Source: an uncultured Lachnospiraceae bacterium (GTDB lineage: Bacteria; Bacillota; Clostridia; Lachnospirales; Lachnospiraceae). Taken from it: DNA of 22,629 bases. The notes beneath the pieces are model-generated. The model was not told the DNA's origin, ran no database searches, and saw only the letters and a program-made list of their open reading frames with translations. The translations under genes and the position numbers were made by a program. This document shows, piece after piece, positions 15,268-22,629 of the stretch. Every line of letters starts with the position of its first letter. Positions within the stretch are counted from its first letter, which is position 1. Where the stretch lies: assembly GCA_910579225.1 (NCBI GenBank), contig CAJTTI010000007.1, forward strand, positions 17,720 through 40,348, read 5' to 3'.

Positions 15268-18200
15268 ACCGCACCTCCCTGGCGATGTTCACACGATGAT
15301 TTCCGCTGCAGCAGACGAGACAGGGATTTTCCGCCATATCGTGAAGGTCCACTTCATGAGTACCCGTCCGGTCCGTATAGCGGACGGTCACCACCAGCTT
15401 GCGGATTACTGCCTTGCTCTTCAGAACATTCAGCCTCATCAGGATCTGGGAGCGCCTCGGCAGAACTCCGATCTCCCACCCCTGACCGTGACGGCCTCCC
15501 AGGGGATTCAGATAATCCGTCAGCGTCTCCCTTAAAAGATTCTGTACCTCAAATCCATCGTCCATATGCATCACTTCCGCCCAGATATCCACACAGACCC
15601 GGGCAAATACCGGCTCCACCACCGAAAGATCTTCCGGCACAATGGTCAGCTCACAGCTTTCCAGCAGATGTTTTTTCAGCATCCCCGCTACGCTGTGGAA
15701 GGAGTAAGACCCCGCCTCAAAGTCTTTTAAAAGCAGGCATACGGTCAGGGCATTGTCATGAACGCTCCCGTCGATCTTCCTGCCGGCCACTAAACGAACC
15801 TTGTCGATGACGTCGGAAAAGTTCAGAATCTCCTGCACATAGTCGTCAGCCGAGATCAGCCGCTTTCTGGATTTCAGAATATTGGCCCCCCGGGTAAGAG
15901 CTTTCTCCATGCTCTCGATGCTGCTTCCTCCGTATGCCTTCACCGGATTGGTGATCCGGTCCACAAACATCAGATTGCCCAGGGTCTCCCGGATCCGCCC
16001 GGGACCTACATTTCCTCTCTCTCCGTTGCAGCAGCGAATCCGCACCTTGAACGCCACATCATCCTGCACCGCGGGGAGACCGGTGCGCACGCCGTCCCCG
16101 AAGATCAGAAGACTGTTCATGCGGTCCAGCATATAACAGCGCTTTGACGGCGCTTCCGTCAGCTGGTCGGTCTCCTGCCATTTAACATAGAAGGAGGAGA
16201 GATTCCCCAGGATATCATATTCCGCCCGGATATCGTCCGGATACGCTTTTAACAGCTCCTGCATCTGCGCTTTGGTATGCTGGCCCCTCTCGTTGACCCA
16301 GAGTTCCACATCCAGGATATCCGGTACCCCGAGAAGCACTGTAAGATCCGGCCTGATCTCTTCCAGATAATAGTCTTCTTCCTCCCGGGTCTCCACATTG
16401 GCCGCCTGAACCGCATTCAGGCAGATGTCCTGGATCACCGGCAGGGTATCCTCTCTTCTTTCGTCCTCCCGGGCAATCCGGGTGATGCGGACCCAGTAAG
16501 CCGTCTTTCCCTCCAGGGTCACGGCCTGCATGTCTGCCTGGGGCATAAAAAGTACGGTGCCGGACCGGGACAGATCTCCGGTGTGATCCAGTACTTTCAT
16601 CTGACAGAAACCCTTTTTCGTGCTGTACTCGAACCGGCACCGGATCCCTTCGTAGCGGATTCCCTCTTTGATTCGGAACAGGAGACTGACCGGACCTTCT
16701 TCCAGCTTCTTCTGAAAGCCCAGATAGAGGGCGTCTTCCTCGTACTCCCCTCTGGAAAATGCCGTGAACGCGCGGCCTTCCTTCACCTTTCGGGTCAGGT
16801 CTATCCGCTTTGTCCCCGCGATGGAGTAAAGATACGCCGGCTCCATATAGCGGCCTTCATAGGAAAAGGAGACGCTCAGACGCTCCACATGCGGATAGTG
16901 GTGGATACACGGGCGCATATAACAGTTGTCTGATTTTAACAGCCGAATCCGGATGCATCTTCCCTGATAGGCTCCTGCTTCCGTCCCCTGCCAGTCCTCC
17001 GGGCAGACGAAAGAGATCTCACGAACGCCCCCCTGGTCTCCCCGGAAAAGGCCGGACACTTCCTGCATAAAGGTAAGCTTCTTCCAGCCGATCCCGTTAA
17101 AATATTCGAAAGAAACTTCCTCCGCTCTGGCGTCCGCCGCCGAATCCACCCAGATCACTTTCGGTTTTCGTTTGATGATCTTTAAGCTCTCGTCCTCTCC
17201 CTGTACCCGATTCAGAATCCGGTGTTCTTTAAAGGACATTTCAAAGCAAATCCGCACCACGGCCCCGGCTTTCCCGAAGTAATCGTGATGCCCCACATAG
17301 CATTCCTGGAACAAAGACAGGGTGTCTCCGAAAGGATCAAAGGCGTCCACGTCAAAGTCCGTACTGCCGTTGCTGACAAATTGTGCGGGAAGTGGCTGCC
17401 CCTCGGAGGATACCTGTATCCCGGTCACTCTCTCGTGGCCTGTCACCGGATCTGACGCCTCGATCACCAGCAGGCTCAGCGGATTTCCTTCTATCTGAAG
17501 CTCTGCATTTTTCTTCTCTTTTTTCAGAACCACAGTTTCAAGCTCTGGCTGTACTTTTACCTCTTCCACCGGAAGAAGTCCCTCTTCCGTGCAGTACAAA
17601 AAGCGGTATGCCCCGTCCCGGATCTTCTCAAGCAGCGGCACATTTCCGGTGATCTTCAGACGGATGGGATTGTTCTCCACATTCAGAGCCACCGGATGCC
17701 AGAATAAAAGGGCATTTTTCTGGATCGGAGTGAGATTTGGGCTGTGTCCGAACAGACGGAAAGGGCGAAACTGCCCTTCATCGCTCCCGGATGGAGGCGT
17801 CTCTTCCTCTTCCATGATCTTCGGCTCCTCGAACCTGCCTTTCACGGGCAGGATGCTCCCATCTTCACGAAGGGTCAAAAAAGCATAATCCAGAGAGGCG
17901 CTGGTCACATACAGACTGTGGGTCGTCTCAAAGACGATCTGCTCTTCTCCGTCCTCCGTATCCGCCAGGAACCGGGTTCCCTTTGGCACCTCGGCCCCCG
18001 GTATGGTATCCTGCACCAGTCCCAGAAGCACTGTGGCCCTGGCAGGCTTTGCCGGCAGGAGCGAGAGACCTAAGAAATTCACGAACTCCCTGTGATACCG
18101 GTCAAGCACCTGATTGCAGTGCCCGATATTCTCTTCCATCTGCCCGGCGAACAGCTTCGCGATCACGGAGCCGATATCCGGATCTTCCCTGTCAAAATGC

Positions 18201-18316
18201 CACTCCGGCGCATAGGACGTCGCCAGCTCCCCGATCCGCTCCTCAATCCCGGCGGCGGTCCGGTCTAAGATCTTCCATTCATTCCCACTGGTCTGTTTCA
18301 TACTGTTCTGGCTCAT
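15257..18316 (-). CDS. Baseplate J-like protein 1 (Afp11-like, gp6 family)
   Basis: 1019 aa from the ATG at 18316 (MSQNSMK). This start is preferred to ATG 18340 because GAGGAAG lies just upstream of it. The N terminus 'LATSYAPEWHFDREDPDIG' and 'VLDRYHREFVNFLGLSLLPA' then 'IPGAEVPKGTRFLAD' is the usual start of large J proteins in Afp/PVC-type clusters. Near the C terminus 'SSIESMEKALTRGANILKSR' followed by 'KRLISADDYVQEIL' is the conserved J block, and 'GNVGPGRI' precedes it. It forms the inner wedge of the baseplate. It overlaps the gp25-like gene by 38 bases and the next J-like gene by 11. Confidence 0.92.
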   Translation of the reverse strand: MSQNSMKQTSGNEWKILDRTAAGIEERIGELATSYAPEWHFDREDPDIGSVIAKLFAGQMEENIGHCNQVLDRYHREFVNFLGLSLLPAKPARATVLLGLVQDTIPGAEVPKGTRFLADTEDGEEQIVFETTHSLYVTSASLDYAFLTLREDGSILPVKGRFEEPKIMEEEETPPSGSDEGQFRPFRLFGHSPNLTPIQKNALLFWHPVALNVENNPIRLKITGNVPLLEKIRDGAYRFLYCTEEGLLPVEEVKVQPELETVVLKKEKKNAELQIEGNPLSLLVIEASDPVTGHERVTGIQVSSEGQPLPAQFVSNGSTDFDVDAFDPFGDTLSLFQECYVGHHDYFGKAGAVVRICFEMSFKEHRILNRVQGEDESLKIIKRKPKVIWVDSAADARAEEVSFEYFNGIGWKKLTFMQEVSGLFRGDQGGVREISFVCPEDWQGTEAGAYQGRCIRIRLLKSDNCYMRPCIHHYPHVERLSVSFSYEGRYMEPAYLYSIAGTKRIDLTRKVKEGRAFTAFSRGEYEEDALYLGFQKKLEEGPVSLLFRIKEGIRYEGIRCRFEYSTKKGFCQMKVLDHTGDLSRSGTVLFMPQADMQAVTLEGKTAYWVRITRIAREDERREDTLPVIQDICLNAVQAANVETREEEDYYLEEIRPDLTVLLGVPDILDVELWVNERGQHTKAQMQELLKAYPDDIRAEYDILGNLSSFYVKWQETDQLTEAPSKRCYMLDRMNSLLIFGDGVRTGLPAVQDDVAFKVRIRCCNGERGNVGPGRIRETLGNLMFVDRITNPVKAYGGSSIESMEKALTRGANILKSRKRLISADDYVQEILNFSDVIDKVRLVAGRKIDGSVHDNALTVCLLLKDFEAGSYSFHSVAGMLKKHLLESCELTIVPEDLSVVEPVFARVCVDIWAEVMHMDDGFEVQNLLRETLTDYLNPLGGRHGQGWEIGVLPRRSQILMRLNVLKSKAVIRKLVVTVRYTDRTGTHEVDLHDMAENPCLVCCSGNHRVNIAREVRYAE

Positions 18317-18725
18317 ACGCTTCTTCCTCAGGTGATGCATGCAGATAAAGGGGCACGTCCAGATGATCGCTCACCTGGCTGCTTCTGATGACGTAGTCAA
18401 TGTTCACCAGAAGACATCCCTTCCGGACCTGTTCGTCCGTGGTGATGGACACGCTCTGTATCCTTGGTTCATTGGACAGAATCTGCTCGGTCAAAGAGCG
18501 GATCATCATATTGACGGAAGTGATATTGATATCCATAAAAGTATAGGACATCAGATCGCTCCCGAATTCCGGTCTTAAAAACCGCTCCGTCTTCTGGGTC
18601 ATCAGGATCAGATAGACGGACTCTTTCACACTCTCTTCCTCCGACGAGACGGCAAAGCGTCCCGTGGCCGGGTTGATCTGCGGCGGGAATTTCATCCCTG
18701 TTCCTAAAAAATGGTCTCCTGGCAT
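18279..18725 (-). CDS. gp25-like baseplate wedge protein (Afp9-like)
   Basis: 148 aa. The body matches the gp25/GPW family: 'GRFAVSSEEESVKESVYLIL', then 'MTQKTERFLRPEFGSDLMSY' (the usual RxxRPxFG), then 'SLTEQILSNEPRIQSVSI'. Gp25 starts sheath assembly on the wedge. The family is usually 120-150 aa, so it is full length. The C-terminal 20 residues are acidic. GCAGGAG lies 8 bases before the ATG; the gap to the spike gene is 15 bases and the 3' end overlaps the J-like gene. Confidence 0.93.
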   Translation of the reverse strand: MPGDHFLGTGMKFPPQINPATGRFAVSSEEESVKESVYLILMTQKTERFLRPEFGSDLMSYTFMDINITSVNMMIRSLTEQILSNEPRIQSVSITTDEQVRKGCLLVNIDYVIRSSQVSDHLDVPLYLHASPEEEAYEPEQYETDQWE

Positions 18726-18740
18726 CTTGTTTGCTCCTGC

Positions 18741-19553
18741 TTATCCTAATTTGATCGGCGTTCCCGAAAGACCGGCAAGGCCGCTGCTGCTTAACTTCAG
18801 CGACGCATTGGCCTCCACGGACACATTACCCGCCTGCATCTTCATGGCGCTGTTTGCTTTGGCCTCGATATTGCCGTTGGCCTCGATGTTGATCTTGGAC
18901 GCTTTCAGGGAGACGGCGCCGTTGCTCCCGTTGAGGATCAGCTCGATATTGTCCCCTACTTTGATGGTCAGCTTCTTTTCCGCCGTGATCTCCATCTGAC
19001 CGTCCCCGGTCTTCATCCGGATCAGATTCGTCCCTTCTTCATCCGACAGAAGGATCATCTTGTTCTCGTTGTCCAGCTCAATCCGGTGACCGCCTCCCGC
19101 CGTGGTGATGCGGATCTTGTCTTTGTCCCCGCTGCCCTCTTTGTTGTCCTCAAAATAGATGGTATTGCCGTTCCTGGTCACGATCTTCTTGTACTGATTG
19201 TCTTCATCCACCGACTTTTTCAGGATCTGATCGCTGTCTTTGGGGATACAGCCGATGACGTAGGGCTTCTCGATATTTCCCTGTTCAAACGCCAGAAGCA
19301 CCTGATCCCCGGCCTCCGGCAAAAAGTAATGTCCCCAGCCGGACCCTCCGGAGGGCATGGCGACTCTGGCCCACTTTAGCTCATTGGCATCCTGATCCCG
19401 CACCGGCACGCAGACGCACACCCGTCCGGGCATATCCTTGTCATAATTTTTAGCGATCCGGCCGACGACGACCCCGAAGATCCGGTTGTCGCCGGTGTCG
19501 GTCTTCATCACCTGCTTTTCCGCAATATCGTCAATGACGTCAAAGAGTCCCAT
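18741..19553 (-). CDS. gp5/VgrG C-like spike protein (Afp8 spike half)
   Basis: 270 aa from the ATG at 19553 (MGLFDVID). A longer frame from 19622 is rejected: its extra 23 residues lie over the hub gene and GGAAGGAATCGG sits before 19553. Residues about 20-110 are an OB-fold: 'GVVVGRIAKNYDKDMPGRVC' leading to 'RVAMPSGGSGWGHYFLPEAG' and 'DQVLLAFEQGNIEKPYVIG'. The last 130 residues are short repeated strands (INIEANGNIEAKANSAMKMQ and neighbours) forming a trimeric beta-helix needle. No toxin extension follows, and no PAAR tip gene is seen nearby. The stop of the hub gene is one base away, so the two VgrG halves are separate but coupled genes. Confidence 0.93.
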   Translation of the reverse strand: MGLFDVIDDIAEKQVMKTDTGDNRIFGVVVGRIAKNYDKDMPGRVCVCVPVRDQDANELKWARVAMPSGGSGWGHYFLPEAGDQVLLAFEQGNIEKPYVIGCIPKDSDQILKKSVDEDNQYKKIVTRNGNTIYFEDNKEGSGDKDKIRITTAGGGHRIELDNENKMILLSDEEGTNLIRMKTGDGQMEITAEKKLTIKVGDNIELILNGSNGAVSLKASKINIEANGNIEAKANSAMKMQAGNVSVEANASLKLSSSGLAGLSGTPIKLG

Positions 19554-19554
19554 A

Positions 19555-20718
19555 TCATCCGATTCCTTCCGTCTCCATGCCGGCCGCCTTCCCGGTGACC
19601 TTCGTGATATAGCCCCGCTCATCCATGATATGGCGCACGGTGACCAGATAAAAAGTATTCGACACAGCCTTTCCCAGTCCCTTGATCTTCAAAAACCGGC
19701 CCGGCGTCAGCTCCGGAAGCCCGATAAATTCCGCCTCCAGCGTCCCCAGCCTGTAGGAAATATCTTCCGCCAGATAATCCGCCCGATAGTCCGCCTCCTC
19801 TTTGGATGTGACGGTCGGGTCAATATACACCTTTTGTGAATTTTTTATCAAAGGCTTTGCCTTGTTTCCCTGAGAGAGCTTATTCTTCATCTTTTTGGAA
19901 GCTTTGATCACCTTGGATTTCCCCGCGTCCATCCCCCGGACCTCTACTTTTTCCACAATTCCGGTGAAATCATACCCGATCTCGTAGCTTCGTAGGCCGT
20001 TCCCCGGCGCCGCCTCCATCAAAAGCTCCTGATTGCTCTTGGCCTTCCGAAAATACACGGTTCCGCCCACGGAGAAAAATTCATAATTGTATTTTTTCGC
20101 CGCTTTTACCACGAATTCGTAATCACTCTCACAGACCATCTCGATGGTCCGGTCGCTGGCTTTCTCCTCTCCCCGGAGCTCTGGCCGCTGTTTGTCCGGC
20201 GTGTCCTGGATCTCCTGTCCCGTAATGATCTCATTGGACTGAAGCCGGCAATAGGCGGTACTGCTCAAAATCTCTTTTACCGCGTCGGAAAAGCTGACGG
20301 CTTTTAACTGCCTGGAATAATTCCCCGCCATCATGATGCCCTTCACATCCATGGCCGTGATCTCCACTCCGGGCATCTCCTCCTGACGGAACACAAAGTT
20401 GACTCTGGAGATAAATCCCCGGAAGATTTCCCGTACACGCACGCCGTAACCCATGCTTATGATCACAGAGGAACCCATGCAGATGTATTTCTTGAGATCG
20501 TCGAAGGCAAACGCACAGGTAACCTGGTTATAACAGTTGTAGATCCAGAAGGTGGCCATGGCCGCCTCGAACCCGCTGGTCATCTCCACTTCCACATCGG
20601 AGAGCCGAAGTCCGGCTTTGTTTTCCTGAAAATCTTTCCCCCCAATCTGTACATGAATGACAGGATAGGCAAAATCCTCGTATTTTTTCTTCAGTCCCTC
20701 ATAGTCATATGCCGCCAT
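19555..20718 (-). CDS. gpD/gp27-like hub protein (VgrG N-terminal half)
   Basis: 387 aa matching late control D/gp27 proteins: 'RLSDVEVEMTSGFEAAMATF' and 'VIISMGYGVRVREIFRGFIS' (the typical GYG....FRG block), then 'ITAMDVKGIMM', and a second barrel with 'TIEMVCESDYEFVVKAAKKY' and 'VGGTVYFRKA', and an end with 'PGRFLKIKGLGKAVSNTFYL'. It forms the threefold hub joining tube and spike. GGGGG lies just before the ATG. The gap from the preceding tube-type gene is 8 bases. The middle contains a Lys-rich insertion (KASKKMKNKLSQGNKAKP). Confidence 0.92.
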   Translation of the reverse strand: MAAYDYEGLKKKYEDFAYPVIHVQIGGKDFQENKAGLRLSDVEVEMTSGFEAAMATFWIYNCYNQVTCAFAFDDLKKYICMGSSVIISMGYGVRVREIFRGFISRVNFVFRQEEMPGVEITAMDVKGIMMAGNYSRQLKAVSFSDAVKEILSSTAYCRLQSNEIITGQEIQDTPDKQRPELRGEEKASDRTIEMVCESDYEFVVKAAKKYNYEFFSVGGTVYFRKAKSNQELLMEAAPGNGLRSYEIGYDFTGIVEKVEVRGMDAGKSKVIKASKKMKNKLSQGNKAKPLIKNSQKVYIDPTVTSKEEADYRADYLAEDISYRLGTLEAEFIGLPELTPGRFLKIKGLGKAVSNTFYLVTVRHIMDERGYITKVTGKAAGMETEGIG

Positions 20719-20726
20719 AATGCCCC

Positions 20727-21569
20727 CTAGAGATTGATATTCAGCAGATTTCCCGCTTTCTGAGTCGCCTTCACATAGCTCTTGCTCCCGCCCTGAAACG
20801 CCTCTTCATAATGCTTCTGCCAGATGCCCATACTGTTGGGAGAAATCTCCGCATCCGCACACACCAGGGACAGGGAGACCGCCGCCCGGACGGGCTGTCC
20901 TCTGACGTTGAACATGGTATACTGAGCCGAAACCCGGTTCAGGACTCCCGCATAGTTCATCGTCCCCCAGTGGAAGGTGATGCGTCTGGTATATTTGGAG
21001 CGGAGGGCGGCGATGAAGCCCTCCACCTCCGTCTGCACGGAATCATCCTTCTTTCCGGCCGCCTTTTTTACACTCCTCACCGCCCCCTGGGCCATCCCCG
21101 TCATCGACGTGCCAAGCTTCTCCGCCATAAACGCATCCTGGGGGTCCACTTTGTCGAAGATCAGCTTCACATTTAAAGTGATCCGCACCGCCGCCGACTC
21201 GAAACGGATATCCCCTTTGCCGTCCTTGTCGGAAAAATCCGTCTTGGCCACACGGCCGCCTCCGTATCCGGTAAGAGACAGCTCGCTGGGATTGAACTGT
21301 ACATAAAAGCACTTTCTTGTAGCTCCCGTGAGACTGGGCAAAAGGCCGCTGGGAGCAGATTCCAGCACGGAAGCCGCCGCATCGGTCAGCGCCTCCATCC
21401 CGCCGAAAGTAGACAGCGCCGACAGGCCCGGTACCTTTGAGCCTCCCATGGACACCGGCGGCTCCACGACCAGTTCCCTGCCCCTTAGATCGATGATCTC
21501 TATGATCGCTTTCTCAATATGCCCGCCGGCGCTTTCCGCGGCATTTTTCAGCATGGATGTCACAGCCAT
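20727..21569 (-). CDS. CIS tube-type/tube initiator protein B (Afp7-like, no LysM)
   Basis: 280 aa. It shows the CIS tube family hallmarks: 'FYVQFNPSELSLTGYGGG' (about 90-107), 'NVKLIFDKVDPQDAFM', 'RRITFHWGTMNYAGVLNRVS' and 'YTMFNVRGQPVRAAVSLSL'. It ends NLLNINL and has no LysM domain, which many Afp7 homologues carry. It is a clear paralog of the next gene upstream (same blocks in order and nearly the same C terminus). The family adapts the tube to the hub. AGGAGG lies 11 bases before the ATG, a slightly long spacing. Confidence 0.88.
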   Translation of the reverse strand: MAVTSMLKNAAESAGGHIEKAIIEIIDLRGRELVVEPPVSMGGSKVPGLSALSTFGGMEALTDAAASVLESAPSGLLPSLTGATRKCFYVQFNPSELSLTGYGGGRVAKTDFSDKDGKGDIRFESAAVRITLNVKLIFDKVDPQDAFMAEKLGTSMTGMAQGAVRSVKKAAGKKDDSVQTEVEGFIAALRSKYTRRITFHWGTMNYAGVLNRVSAQYTMFNVRGQPVRAAVSLSLVCADAEISPNSMGIWQKHYEEAFQGGSKSYVKATQKAGNLLNINL

Positions 21570-21584
21570 AGATCAAGACGCCTC

Positions 21585-22445
21585 CTACAAATGAATGTTT
21601 AACAGATGATTCTGCATGGCTTTCGCCGCCTTTCCCACCTTCCCGGTCACCTTGTCTTCCAGGGAATCTCCAAACGCTCTGGTAAAAGCTTCCTCCCAGT
21701 AGGTTTCCTCGTAGCCGAATTCTTCTCCTCCCTGACAGATGGCCAGGTCCGCCACACCGCGGATGGGATTGCCGTCCTTGTTAAACATGGTATAGCGGCT
21801 GTTCACGCTGACCAGCTCCCCCCGGAAACACATCTTTGCCCAGTAGAAGACTACCTGCCTGGTGACGTTCAGCGTCAGAAGGGACATCAGTCCGTCCATC
21901 TGGGCCTGGACGGAATAAGCGCCTTTTACTTTTCTCGCAGCGTCCGCCGCCCCGGAGATCAGATTCCCCGCCGTCGGCGCCGTGCTCTCCAGCAAAAAGG
22001 CGTCCTGGGGATTCATGTCGTCAAAGACCAGCTGAAAACCCATGGTAGTGGACACGGGCTGAATGATCTGGGTAATCTGGTTGGCGCTGCCGTTGCCCAG
22101 ATCTCCGCCGGAATACTGAACCTGCTTGCCCGCCTGGGTGTCCATATGGATGGACGACGGATTATACTGGACTTCCAGGGCCAGATAGCCGCTTCCCGCC
22201 ATCGTTCCCGCCTTGCCCGTCAGAGAGCGAAACGACTGGCTTCCCATGCGGGGATTCTCCATCAGGCCGTTCAGAGCGTCCTCGGTACTGCGCAGAAGGC
22301 TCTTCTGCAGATCAGCCGCTTTTTTCCCTGTTTCTTTGAGATCCCCGTCTTTTTCTGTGACCTGCGACAAATCCCGGACGCAGAGGATCGCTTTGGGAAG
22401 ATTACCGGTTAAACTGCTCGCTATATCCTGTATCAATGCATTCAT
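21585..22445 (-). CDS. CIS tube-type/tube initiator protein A (Afp7-like, no LysM)
   Basis: 286 aa with 'LALEVQYNPSSIHMDTQAG', 'GFQLVFDDMNPQDAFLLE', 'RQVVFYWAKMCFRGELVSVN', 'SRYTMFNKDGNPIRGVADLA' and the end HLLNIHL. These blocks align with the following gene, so the pair arose by an old duplication. The ATG at 22445 overlaps a TGA (22444-22442) that closes the upstream frame, and no good ribosome site is seen (GAGG is 14 bases away), so translation is probably coupled. Two different copies suggest two stacked ring layers between tube and hub, as in Afp where several related proteins occupy this place. There is no LysM domain. Confidence 0.88.
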   Translation of the reverse strand: MNALIQDIASSLTGNLPKAILCVRDLSQVTEKDGDLKETGKKAADLQKSLLRSTEDALNGLMENPRMGSQSFRSLTGKAGTMAGSGYLALEVQYNPSSIHMDTQAGKQVQYSGGDLGNGSANQITQIIQPVSTTMGFQLVFDDMNPQDAFLLESTAPTAGNLISGAADAARKVKGAYSVQAQMDGLMSLLTLNVTRQVVFYWAKMCFRGELVSVNSRYTMFNKDGNPIRGVADLAICQGGEEFGYEETYWEEAFTRAFGDSLEDKVTGKVGKAAKAMQNHLLNIHL

Positions 22446-22528
22446 TTTAATTTAAAAACCTCGTATTCCAGTTCCGCATCTTCCTCCCAGTACCTGGGTG
22501 CCCAGAGCTGTTTTCTCCGCTTCGCTTC
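22442..22528 (-). pseudogene. Duplicated 3' end of the upstream gene, without its own start
   Basis: The frame reads EAKRRKQLWAPRYWEEDAEL then EYEVFKLK, ends with TGA overlapping the ATG at 22445, and is closed on its 5' side by TAA (22531-22529). It repeats the visible end of the upstream gene in a shifted frame. It is probably the original 3' end, stranded by the tandem duplication; the reverse order is possible. Confidence 0.4.
22465..22519. repeat. 55-bp direct repeat, copy nearer the tube-type gene
   Basis: Identical over 55 bases to 22575-22629, 110 bases apart. It contains a small CCCAG-TAC-CTGGG palindrome. Flanking bases (TTAAAAACCT) are also shared with a one-base difference. Confidence 0.85.
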
Positions 22529-22530
22529 TT

Positions 22531-22560
22531 AAACAGCTCTGCGTACTGTCCGGAAGATGC
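22531..22560. repeat. Shortened inverted copy of the 55-bp repeat
   Basis: Between the two direct copies, AAACAGCTCTG (22531-22541), GTACTG and GGAAGATGC (22552-22560) follow the same order as in the reverse complement of the repeat, with about 8 bases missing. The 11-base arm pairs with 22503-22513 and the 9-base arm with 22476-22484, so a long hairpin can form. Confidence 0.6.
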
Positions 22561-22572
22561 TGTTAAAAACCT

Positions 22573-22629
22573 TCATTCCAGTTCCGCATCTTCCTCCCAG
22601 TACCTGGGTGCCCAGAGCTGTTTTCTCCG
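22573..22629 (-). CDS. C-terminal end of an upstream gene (partial, 18 residues visible)
   Basis: The frame entering from the right edge reads RRKQLWAPRYWEEDAELE and stops at TGA (22575-22573). The same 18 codons recur at 22519-22466, there followed by YEVFKLK and a TGA that overlaps the start of the next gene. Too short to assign. In other eCIS operons, tube or small chaperone-like genes lie here. Confidence 0.4.
   Translation of the reverse strand, partial: RRKQLWAPRYWEEDAELE
22575..22629. repeat. 55-bp direct repeat, copy at the window edge
   Basis: Perfect copy of 22465-22519; it may continue beyond the window, so the true unit could be longer than 55 bases. Confidence 0.8.

Noticed and set aside
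12052..22445. Type VI secretion system or complete prophage
   Set aside because: No membrane-complex genes, capsid, terminase, holin or lysin are seen; the AAA+ ATPase and CIS tube-type proteins fit an eCIS better. A tailocin-like ancestor cannot be fully excluded without the flanks.
22465..22629. CRISPR array
   Set aside because: Only two direct copies, with an inverted copy between them and coding content; the spacing and unit length do not fit.

Overview
The window holds most of a contractile injection system (CIS) locus of the extracellular (eCIS, Afp/PVC-like) type. The host is probably a Gram-positive gut-type Clostridia such as a Lachnospiraceae. That host call is inference from strong AGGAGG-type ribosome sites, a base composition a little above 50% GC by eye, RsbW/SpoIIAA-type regulators, and the lack of outer-membrane or T6SS membrane-complex genes. 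Almost everything is on the minus strand, so transcription runs from right to left.

Right half, in transcription order (about 22.4 to 12.0 kb): the tail end of an upstream reading frame embedded in direct and inverted repeats; two paralogous CIS tube-type proteins (Afp7-like, without LysM); a gpD/gp27-like hub; a gp5-like spike; a gp25-like wedge protein; two large baseplate J-like proteins; and a gpI-like tail protein. Spacings are a few bases or overlaps, so this is one baseplate operon. Sheath, tube, fibre and tail terminator are not in the window; the first two would be expected upstream (to the right).

Middle (about 12.0 to 9.9 kb): the structural operon runs on into a STAS anti-anti-sigma protein, an FtsE-like ABC ATPase without a permease, and an RsbW-like serine kinase. 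This looks like a partner-switching control module built into the operon. A plus-strand gene with its own promoter encodes a membrane-anchored SH3b protein, and its 3' end overlaps the kinase gene convergently.

Left half (about 9.9 to 0 kb, minus strand): a second operon that looks like a cargo and loading module. It contains a 77-aa protein; an N-terminal module plus a calpain-like cysteine protease, interrupted by a reading-frame break; a 68-aa reading frame sharing a short motif with the 77-aa protein; the Afp15-like AAA+ ATPase; two more proteins (795 and 524 aa) sharing the same roughly 240-residue N-terminal module; and a GNAT acetyltransferase cut by the window edge.

Working model (inference): the right operon builds the baseplate, the ATPase helps assembly, and the three paralogous proteins are cargo or loading proteins sharing a packaging module, one of them carrying a calpain-like protease as effector. 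The kinase/STAS pair controls the system. The most novel-looking parts are the shared N-terminal family, its calpain fusion, the two small motif proteins and the built-in partner switch.
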